From positions 1-5,142 of the forward strand of contig CAYHZL010000231.1 in NCBI GenBank assembly GCA_964361075.1: DNA of 5,142 nucleotides, written 5' to 3'. Positions 1 through 5,142 of the stretch are shown here, one piece after another. The notes under the pieces are model-generated. The model worked only from the letters and a program-made list of their open reading frames with translations. It did not search any database and was not told the origin of the DNA. The position numbers were made by a program, and so were the translations under genes. Within the stretch, counting starts at the first letter, position 1; each line of letters starts with the position of its first letter. The stretch is from CAYHZL01 sp964361075 (GTDB lineage: Bacteria; Bacteroidota; Ignavibacteria; UBA10030; UBA8401).

Positions 1-110
1 GTCATTGCGAGGCGTTTTTTGCCGAAGCAATCTTCTAAATTTAAGGAAAAGATTGTGCCGAAGGCATTCCTTTGGAACTTCGCTCATAAAAAACATTCAC
101 TCGCAATGAC
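1..110. repeat. Short palindromic repeat element, copy 1, with 11-bp terminal inverted repeats
   Basis: The ends are perfect inverted repeats: GTCATTGCGAG at 1-11 and CTCGCAATGAC at 100-110. Inside lies a second hairpin, CAATCTT at 28-34 pairing with AAGATTG at 49-55. A third near-palindrome follows (CCGAAGG at 58-64 against CCTTTGG at 69-75, with one G-T pair). It has no coding capacity, so if it moves it must depend on another enzyme, as MITE or REP-like elements do. Repeats beginning with this motif are, from memory, scattered through many draft bacterial genomes. The window begins exactly at the repeat end, so more sequence to the left may belong to it. Confidence 0.75.
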
Positions 111-112
111 TT

Positions 113-144
113 TTTCAGTGAGAACTATTTAGTTCTCACTGAAA
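113..144. repeat. Perfect hairpin, 14-bp stem and 4-base loop
   Basis: TTTCAGTGAGAACT (113-126) and AGTTCTCACTGAAA (131-144) are exact reverse complements around the loop ATTT. It sits between the two copies of the repeat element, two bases after the end of copy 1. Neither side carries a long run of T in the direction of transcription; on the minus strand the stem is followed by AA and then GTC. A classical intrinsic terminator is therefore doubtful. It could be a separate small repeat, a secondary transcript-end stabiliser, or a remnant of a larger palindrome. Confidence 0.7.
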
Positions 145-156
145 TACTCTTAGTGT

Positions 157-289
157 GTCATTGCGAGGCGTTTTTTGCCGAAGTGCCAACGGCATTCCTT
201 CGGAACTTGTCTGTCGTTAATTGTTTAAAAATGACAGGCAGGAATGCCTGTCCTACTTTATTTCTCATAAAAATTTTCACTAACCTGAC
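157..289. repeat. Second, rearranged copy of the repeat element
   Basis: Bases 157-183 are identical over 27 bases to 1-27. Bases 184-208 then match 56-80 at 22 of 25 positions. The 28 bases forming the internal hairpin of copy 1 (28-55) are missing between them. After 208 the match breaks off and resumes at 264-281, which resembles 83-101 (about 16 of 19 aligned positions), and the copy ends with TGAC at 286-289 as copy 1 ends with AATGAC. The roughly 55 bases between (209-263) carry an unrelated palindrome and look inserted. The left 52 bases are certain; the right boundary is an inference, since AATGAC at 230-235 could also be the end. Confidence 0.6.
227..252 (-). terminator. Candidate intrinsic terminator of the propeller-transglycosylase operon
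   Basis: On the minus strand, GACAGGCA, the loop TTCC and TGCCTGTC form a perfect 8-bp GC-rich stem, followed at once by ATTTTT. This lies 65 bases beyond the transglycosylase stop codon, the only gene it could serve. The same palindrome may belong to a dispersed repeat family, in which case the operon has adopted a repeat as its terminator. The T run is short (five), so termination may be partial. Confidence 0.5.
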
Positions 290-316
290 AGCATTGATGA
301 AACGAGTATACTACAA

Positions 317-1531
317 TCAATTTCCTTTTGCCCATTCCTCATACATTCCCATCCGCTCGCTGACGCGAACAACATACTGGCGCGTTTCATCGTACGGAAG
401 ATACTGCTTCAAATATTCATACACTTCCTGTGACGATTTTTTATTGATAACAGGCAAGGCATCCTTTACATTGACCCGACCACCTTTTTGTTTTAGAAAT
501 GTTCGCGCTACGTTTGCCGGACCAGTATTGTATGCAGCAATGGTGCAGTATAACCGACTCTGACTATTTTCCACACCGCTGAAATCTCTTGTCATCGTTA
601 ACGCCAAATACGCCACACCAAGTTCGATGTTATTTTCTGGAATATATAAATATTCACCGGTTACAAGAGTATCCTGCTTGTATACAAAATTGTAGGCATC
701 GCGCGCGCCGGAACGAGGCACAAGCTGCATCAATCCGAATGCAGGCGCAGTTGATCGCGCTTTGGGATTGAAAAAACTTTCTGTATGCATAATCGCAAAG
801 GCGAGCCGCACATCAAGATTGAAACGTTTTGCCTGCACAAGAACGCGCTCGCGAAAATCTTCTGCACGTTTTTTAATATGGTCGGGAACAAGCGGAAGCG
901 TTACTGCCAACACAATACGATTCTCGCCATCGCTTCCCTTAATTTCATTTTTCTGTATTGTTGAATGTGCAACCGTTTGTTCTGCAAATTGTTTTGCGTT
1001 TGATGTCGTTACAGGTTTGCCTCCGTTCATTACAAGTTGATCAGCAAGAATTGGCGTTTGCACAGGTAAAATTTTTTCTCTTACTTCAAGCGGATCATTT
1101 CCACCTCTATCGGATACCATCTTTGCAATTTCATTTTTTAATTTTTGCTGAACAAGCTTCGCATCTTTTGCTTCATTTTCCGTTACCAAAATTTCTACTG
1201 TAGCATTTCCTTTTTCGAAATCAACACGGCGGCGCGCGCCATACCCCGCATTGTAGGACACCCATTCTTTTGTTGTACTCGTAACACTGTTTTTTGTTCC
1301 CCATTTTTTTTCGATCTGACCTACATATTCCTTGAATAAGCGGTCCTGCTCTGCCACGTACTTATCATATTGTGCGGTTACTTCCGTTTTATAATTTGCA
1401 AACGACCGTTCCTGTTCAGCAATTCCTTCCCTTTCTTTCTTCTGGAACTCTTCGAACGATTCTTGCGCAAATACTTTTTGGATTGTTCCACACATCGCAA
1501 AAAGAAAAACAATGAAAAATATTCTTTTCAT
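317..1531 (-). CDS. Secreted lytic transglycosylase, MltC type (DUF3393 plus SLT domain)
   Basis: This 404-residue enzyme should cleave the MurNAc-GlcNAc bond of peptidoglycan, leaving 1,6-anhydro-MurNAc ends, in the periplasm. Residues 1-22 are a signal peptide, probably cut after VFA. There is no good lipobox around Cys14, unlike the lipoprotein MltC of E. coli. Residues about 23-75 are charged and helical, likely coiled coil. Residues about 76-225 resemble the MltC N-terminal domain, with KKWG at 75-78 and the segment WVSYNAGYGARRRVDF at 90-105. The catalytic SLT domain covers about 226-400: ES at 251-252 with Glu251 as the expected catalytic acid, GLMQL at 266-270 and AYNTGPANV at 333-341. 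The length somewhat exceeds E. coli MltC, mainly through the N-terminal helix. ATG at 1531 is supported by the signal peptide; the purine stretch AAGAGAG lies about nine bases upstream. It follows the propeller gene by 16 bp and is probably co-transcribed. Confidence 0.92.
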   Translation of the reverse strand: MKRIFFIVFLFAMCGTIQKVFAQESFEEFQKKEREGIAEQERSFANYKTEVTAQYDKYVAEQDRLFKEYVGQIEKKWGTKNSVTSTTKEWVSYNAGYGARRRVDFEKGNATVEILVTENEAKDAKLVQQKLKNEIAKMVSDRGGNDPLEVREKILPVQTPILADQLVMNGGKPVTTSNAKQFAEQTVAHSTIQKNEIKGSDGENRIVLAVTLPLVPDHIKKRAEDFRERVLVQAKRFNLDVRLAFAIMHTESFFNPKARSTAPAFGLMQLVPRSGARDAYNFVYKQDTLVTGEYLYIPENNIELGVAYLALTMTRDFSGVENSQSRLYCTIAAYNTGPANVARTFLKQKGGRVNVKDALPVINKKSSQEVYEYLKQYLPYDETRQYVVRVSERMGMYEEWAKGN

Positions 1532-1547
1532 GAATCAATACTCTCTT

Positions 1548-4079
1548 CTACTTCTGTAGTGAATACGCTTCGAGACCATCTTCAAATACTACATACAACG
1601 TCGTTTGTTTGAGATCGAGAAAAAACGAAACTTGTTCCGGCACTTTATTCTCAAAAATAATTTTCCCCGTCGCAACATCCAACGATTTAAGTTTACGATC
1701 GATGCAATAGACAATTCTATTGTCAATTATTTGCGGCGTCATCTGTATTGATTTCGGCGTAAAGTCCCATTCATACAACCATTCTTTCGCACCGGTTTTT
1801 GCATTAATTGATGCAATTGCGTCCGGACCAAACACCACCAACCGGCTGCCGTTTGAAAGCACGCGCAGTTGTTTTCTAAGTTTTCGATTGTAGCTTGAAT
1901 CTTCATCAATAAATTTTGCACTCGAATTATCTGAAGCACTGACAAACAAACGATTCGTTGTTACAGCATACCCTTCGTCTTCAATCAACTTTCCAATATC
2001 ATTTTTATTCATGTCGAATTGCCACACAATTTTGCCGCTGTCGGCAATACATTTCAAACCATACAACATGGTTTTATCGGCAAAATATATTTGCTTGTTC
2101 GTCGAATCGTAGTAATTGTGTATCGAATACAGCGGCATGCGCAGTGCAGGATCCTCTTCCGTTTCATACCGCCACAAAATTCTTCCATCATCTTTATGAA
2201 TGGCGAGAAAACCGTACGGATCGAAATCGTACATTTTCTCGACTACCATCTTTTTCTTTTTTTCATCGAGAACACTGCGAAACTCTTTCACTCCAAATTT
2301 TACAAACAGCACACTATCTTGTAAAACGATATCAAATGGCTGCGACTTTCTCATAAACTCGGAACCAAGCGTCCACACAGGTTTTCCTTTTTCGATATCG
2401 AATGCAATGCACCGCCGGGTACCGACAATATACCACACTGCATTGCGCCGCAATTGTTCAAGCGATGAAAGCAACGACCATTGTTCATTAGACATATCCC
2501 GACAGATATCAAAATAATTTTTAAATACTGTTTGTCCTGTTTTCGGATCTATGCAGACAAAACCTTCGCCTCCGTCTTCCCGTGTTTCAGGATTGCGCAT
2601 CGGCTTGTTAGTTTTACAAAAGAAAAGAATGTTGTTGTTGAAGTACGAAGCGTGATACTCAAATCCGAGATTTTCATAACCAAAACTTTTTCCTGTTGAT
2701 GTAACTGAAACCGGCTGCATTGTTGTTCGAGCATCGGCACCGGTTACCTCTTCACTTAAAAATATTTTTGTTTTATAGTTCACTGCACCGGTGAAAACAT
2801 TCATACTTAACAAATACAGGTATGTTCCTTTTTCACTCGAAAATCCGCTTCGCTTTCTATTATAGATGCAGAGAATATTACTGCTGTCGGTCATTAACGA
2901 TGCCGCGCTGTCATTCAGAGCAAAGCGATGAACGAATCCTTCGAAATTTGGGTCTTCAGTTTTTGATTCCCACAGAACTTTTCCATCAGCCACATCAAAT
3001 GCAATCATCTTATTCAGAGCCGAAAGCATAACAATATTTTTTTCTGCTATCGAGTATGTCTGTGCATTTCTCATTTCCTTTACCGGAAGAGAAATCTCGG
3101 CAACATGTCCATTCGTAAAATTGAAATGAAAAACTTTCTCTATACCATACACAAAACACCCCGCTGCTGACGGCTGAAATATTTCAAACTCTTCATCAAT
3201 ACGAAATTCTTTACGTGCAATTTCTTTATTGCTTGCTGCATTGATAACTATTGCGCCTTTATTCATTGCGAACACAAGAATGCTGTCGCCAATACTTCGA
3301 TACAACCATTGATGTTTCTTTTCCATCAGGTCGGTATTCACTTCAATATTTTTTCCATCAAAAACGGTTTCACCATTTTTAGCATCAACAATAATTATTT
3401 TGTCATTATCGAGTACGTATAAAATTTTGCCGAAGGCGTGCAGCGGTAAAGAATAGAATAAACTTTTTTTGACTGCATCTGTGTTACAATCAATTTTCCT
3501 CAACCACAACATTTTCCCATGTTCAACATCTACCGCAACCTGTGTTGTGTTGTATGAAAAAATAATGATACTGCCAACAGTATCAATTCTGTTAAAATCA
3601 TTTTGATCAACTTTTGGCATTGTAATATTCCACAAAAGTTTCCCGGCTAGCAGATCGAAACATTTCAAACTTTCTTCAACGCTTACATAGTAGCGCGTAC
3701 CAAAAAGATGATGCACGCCTTTGCTTTCGTAGTTATTTAATTGTAACTGCCAACGTTGCTTTCCGGTGTGTGTGTCAAACGTCCACGCATATTTTCCACT
3801 ATGATAAAAAAGAATGCTGTCGTTCTGGAGAAACTCTGACTGTTCTATTTTTTCATCCAGGTCAATCATCCACACTTTTTTTCCGCTGGTTGCAGAATAA
3901 AGAAATCCTCTTTCCTTCGATTCAAAATAGAGAAATGAAAAATCTTTGATTGCCTTTTTATACACGGCGCTGTTTTCTGTTTCAATTTTCCACTGCGCAC
4001 CTTTGGCTGCTTCTGCGGCAAAGAGATTACAGAAAGCGGTCGCGATGAGAGCGATAAAAATTACAATATTTGTTTTCAT
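1548..4079 (-). CDS. Large secreted PQQ-like beta-propeller repeat protein
   Basis: This is an 843-residue exported protein with no recognisable enzyme domain. The chosen ATG at 4079 gives a clear signal peptide (MKTN, then a hydrophobic stretch at 5-21, probable cleavage after AEA at 24). The frame is open 84 bases further upstream to another ATG at 4163, but that extension is not signal-like and would bury the signal peptide. The pattern D-x-x-x-G-K-x-x-W/F, typical of PQQ-like propeller blades, recurs near residues 62, 101, 141, 183, 231, 361, 426, 510, 560, 627, 677, 758 and 800. That suggests two stacked propellers of six to eight blades. I see no vicinal cysteine pair and no CxxCH haem motif, so quinoprotein dehydrogenase activity is unlikely; a binding or scaffold role, as in BamB, fits better. 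No strong ribosome site precedes the start. The gene is followed after 16 bp by the transglycosylase, which points to a cell-envelope task. Confidence 0.88.
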   Translation of the reverse strand: MKTNIVIFIALIATAFCNLFAAEAAKGAQWKIETENSAVYKKAIKDFSFLYFESKERGFLYSATSGKKVWMIDLDEKIEQSEFLQNDSILFYHSGKYAWTFDTHTGKQRWQLQLNNYESKGVHHLFGTRYYVSVEESLKCFDLLAGKLLWNITMPKVDQNDFNRIDTVGSIIIFSYNTTQVAVDVEHGKMLWLRKIDCNTDAVKKSLFYSLPLHAFGKILYVLDNDKIIIVDAKNGETVFDGKNIEVNTDLMEKKHQWLYRSIGDSILVFAMNKGAIVINAASNKEIARKEFRIDEEFEIFQPSAAGCFVYGIEKVFHFNFTNGHVAEISLPVKEMRNAQTYSIAEKNIVMLSALNKMIAFDVADGKVLWESKTEDPNFEGFVHRFALNDSAASLMTDSSNILCIYNRKRSGFSSEKGTYLYLLSMNVFTGAVNYKTKIFLSEEVTGADARTTMQPVSVTSTGKSFGYENLGFEYHASYFNNNILFFCKTNKPMRNPETREDGGEGFVCIDPKTGQTVFKNYFDICRDMSNEQWSLLSSLEQLRRNAVWYIVGTRRCIAFDIEKGKPVWTLGSEFMRKSQPFDIVLQDSVLFVKFGVKEFRSVLDEKKKKMVVEKMYDFDPYGFLAIHKDDGRILWRYETEEDPALRMPLYSIHNYYDSTNKQIYFADKTMLYGLKCIADSGKIVWQFDMNKNDIGKLIEDEGYAVTTNRLFVSASDNSSAKFIDEDSSYNRKLRKQLRVLSNGSRLVVFGPDAIASINAKTGAKEWLYEWDFTPKSIQMTPQIIDNRIVYCIDRKLKSLDVATGKIIFENKVPEQVSFFLDLKQTTLYVVFEDGLEAYSLQK

Positions 4080-4101
4080 AGTTATTGGATGGTATGGTAA
4101 C

Positions 4102-4123
4102 GGCGACAAAGTATTTGTCCGCC
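4102..4123. promoter_or_regulatory. Imperfect inverted repeat in the leader of the propeller gene
   Basis: Read on the minus strand, GGCGGACAAA, the spacer TAC and TTTGTCGCC form a 9-bp stem with one bulged G. It ends 23 bases before the propeller start codon. It could be an operator for a dimeric regulator or a small leader hairpin. I found no convincing promoter hexamers, nor the Bacteroidetes TAnnTTTG box, anywhere in 4080-4285, so the regulatory reading rests on symmetry and position only. Confidence 0.3.
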
Positions 4124-4275
4124 TCAATGAAAGTAATGAAGGAACTGTACAATCCATTAGCAAAACACCGCAGCATTTTTGCGAGCTGCGAACGATTCAT
4201 TTCCCGCGAGCAAAAGTGTTGAACAACATCTATAATCCTTATCAAAAGATGGAGCGTCGTTGTTTTGTCTGTTAT

Positions 4276-4303
4276 CGGAAGCGGATTATTTGGAATGCTT
4301 CCG
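4276..4303. other. Inverted repeat spanning the methyltransferase stop codon
   Basis: CGGAAGC at 4276-4282 and GCTTCCG at 4297-4303 are exact 7-bp arms around a 14-base loop containing the stop codon. On the minus strand no T run follows (the next bases are ATAACAGAC), so this is a weak terminator candidate for the methyltransferase. In the plus direction TTTTATT follows the second arm, but I see no plus-strand gene that would need termination there. Confidence 0.25.
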
Positions 4304-5142
4304 TTTTATTACAGCAGTCATCCTAACTTTCGCTCCCGACTTGTCGGGATTATGTGCCGCTTTTCTTTTATGTCCTTTTAGTCCGTAGTGAACTATTGGC
4401 TCAAACAAAGTTGTCTGGCTGTCGTGGTGTCCGTTGCCATTTCCGTTAAGTGTCGCCAAACTTTTTAAAGGTGTTTGAATTTTCACTTTTGTTTTGAGAA
4501 CAATCTGTGTCGTGTCAATTTCTTCTACATTGTTTGGAATGTAATAGAAGTCATTTAAATAATCCCAGTCGTCATTGCGTAGCGTTACAACTTCATTAAG
4601 ATAAAAACTTACCCAACAGTCACCGATTTTTGAAATGGGTTCTACTTGCTCTAATTTTTGTTGAGTGATTTTTACATAGTGCTCGTCAAGGTCAAAGCCG
4701 ATAAATTGTCTGCCGAGTCGTTTCGCAGCAATAGCAGTAGTGCCAGTCCCGTTAAATGGGTCAAGCACAATGTCGCCTTCGTCTGTGCTCATTAAAATAA
4801 TTCTTTCAAGCAAGTGAATTGGAAGTTGACAAGGATGCTCGTCGCGGAATTTGTTATGCTTAATTCTATGAATGTCTGTCCAAACATCTGAAACAAGGGG
4901 ACCAAAAGGATGCAACATGAATTTTTTACCGCCATAATCTTTTGCGAGTATTCTTTCTTTTCGTGTTCGTTTGTGAGGATGACGGATTTCGTAATACTTC
5001 AACTGCTTTGCGTCTTTAGCGTAGAATAAGATTCCATAATGTCCCGGTTGCAATGATTTTCCCATTGGTGCTGTGGGTGCGTCCCAACTTATCCAATGTT
5101 TGAAGTCGGCTTGCTTGTTGAGAAATGAAGCGTAGTATGTCA
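4286..5142 (-). CDS. DNA methyltransferase, N6-adenine/N4-cytosine type (5' end beyond the window)
   Basis: The protein transfers a methyl group from S-adenosylmethionine to an adenine or cytosine amino group in DNA. About 284 residues are visible, counted from the right edge. The frame runs unbroken past the internal ATG at 5065, so the true start lies outside. HPCQLP at visible residues 102-107 leads into the motif X region. DPFNGTG at 127-133 (bases 4742-4762) is motif I, the SAM-binding FxGxG, followed by FIGFDLDEHYV with the expected acidic residue. Motif IV (S/DPPY) is not visible and should lie upstream; catalytic motif before SAM motif is the beta-class order of the N6_N4_Mtase family (PF01555). 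After about residue 170 comes a roughly 115-residue tail of unrecognised sequence ending in a basic stretch. No restriction enzyme gene is visible, and the downstream neighbour is unrelated. The target sequence cannot be inferred. N6 versus N4 specificity is undecided. Confidence 0.9.
   Translation of the reverse strand, partial: TYYASFLNKQADFKHWISWDAPTAPMGKSLQPGHYGILFYAKDAKQLKYYEIRHPHKRTRKERILAKDYGGKKFMLHPFGPLVSDVWTDIHRIKHNKFRDEHPCQLPIHLLERIILMSTDEGDIVLDPFNGTGTTAIAAKRLGRQFIGFDLDEHYVKITQQKLEQVEPISKIGDCWVSFYLNEVVTLRNDDWDYLNDFYYIPNNVEEIDTTQIVLKTKVKIQTPLKSLATLNGNGNGHHDSQTTLFEPIVHYGLKGHKRKAAHNPDKSGAKVRMTAVIKRKHSK
4334..4349. repeat. 16-bp palindrome inside the 3' end of the methyltransferase gene
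   Basis: TCCCGAC and GTCGGGA are exact inverted arms around TT. Read in the gene it encodes PDKSG (visible residues 265-269), about 20 codons before the stop. Short palindromes of this form are, from memory, common as dispersed repeats in Bacteroidota and related draft genomes. The tail encoded from here to the stop looks low in conservation and basic, which fits a repeat that entered the gene end and replaced or lengthened the C-terminus. That history is an inference. Confidence 0.5.

Larger units (their letters stand above)
1..316. other. Non-coding repeat cluster downstream of the transglycosylase gene
   Basis: I see no convincing gene here. An open frame does run on the plus strand from about 153 into the transglycosylase gene, but it starts inside a repeat and lies antisense to a well-supported gene. 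The stretch consists almost wholly of short palindromic units: a 110-bp element, a free-standing hairpin, a second rearranged copy of the element, and a terminator-like hairpin. The units are listed separately. Such clusters are usual at 3' ends and between genes, where insertions do little harm. Confidence 0.8.

Noticed and set aside
1..208. CRISPR array reading of the repeated 27-base block
   Set aside because: There are only two copies, the units are palindromic and of unequal structure, and the spacing of about 130 bases does not fit repeat-spacer units. No cas gene is present.
153..563. Plus-strand open frame of 136 codons starting in the repeat region
   Set aside because: It begins inside repeat copy 2 and runs antisense through the 3' end of the well-supported transglycosylase gene. 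Its product is Cys/Phe/Thr-rich without domain features.
1958..2699. Several overlapping plus-strand open frames inside the propeller gene
   Set aside because: They are antisense shadows of a continuous 843-residue frame with repeated blade motifs; their products show no motif.
4080..4163. N-terminal extension of the propeller protein to an ATG at 4163
   Set aside because: The added 28 residues are Pro/Ser/Leu-rich and would place the clear signal peptide internally. The start at 4079 is the natural one.
4027..4245. Minus-strand open frame of 72 codons covering the leader and the start of the propeller gene
   Set aside because: It overlaps the signal peptide region in another frame, has no clear ribosome site and gives a product without recognisable features.
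4080..4285. Promoter search in the leader, including TATAGA near 4230 and TACTTTG near 4113
   Set aside because: Neither has a matching upstream box at proper spacing, and neither fits the sigma-70 or the Bacteroidetes consensus well enough to report.
5063..5065. ATG at 5065 as the start of the methyltransferase
   Set aside because: The frame stays open to the window edge for 25 further codons that read like family sequence (for example HWISWDAPTAP), and motif IV must still lie upstream.

Overview
The window carries three protein genes, all on the minus strand and read right to left: (i) the 3' part of a DNA methyltransferase gene cut by the right edge (4286-5142), (ii) a large secreted protein built from PQQ-like beta-propeller repeats (1548-4079), and (iii) an MltC-type lytic transglycosylase (317-1531). 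Genes (ii) and (iii) are 16 bp apart and are almost certainly one transcription unit. A 206-bp gap separates them from the methyltransferase.

Organism: both secreted proteins have Sec signal peptides. The transglycosylase is of the peptidoglycan-cleaving type, so this is a diderm bacterium with a murein wall. Moderate-to-low GC, Lys/Asn/Ile-rich proteins, the absence of a clear Shine-Dalgarno sequence before the propeller gene, and short palindromic repeats between genes and at a gene end fit the Bacteroidota/Ignavibacteriota (FCB) neighbourhood. That placement is an inference; no taxonomic marker is present.

Layout: 1-316 is a non-coding cluster of short repeats. It holds a 110-bp element with perfect 11-bp terminal inverted repeats, a perfect 14-bp-stem hairpin, and a second copy of the element. 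The second copy lacks an internal hairpin and seems to be split by another palindromic segment, which may also serve as the terminator of the transglycosylase operon. 317-4079 is the envelope operon. 4080-4285 is its leader, with one imperfect inverted repeat but no convincing promoter. 4286-5142 is the methyltransferase, whose last codons contain a 16-bp palindrome of the dispersed-repeat kind.

How the genes may work together: the propeller protein is exported and probably acts as an interaction scaffold in the periplasm or at the outer membrane. The transglycosylase cuts glycan strands. Their tight coupling suggests a shared envelope role, but the sequence does not prove it. The methyltransferase is probably functionally separate (restriction-modification or solitary methylation). 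I see no CRISPR array, tRNA, rRNA, transposase or phage gene. No clearly new system is visible; the most unusual content is the nested repeat cluster at the left end.
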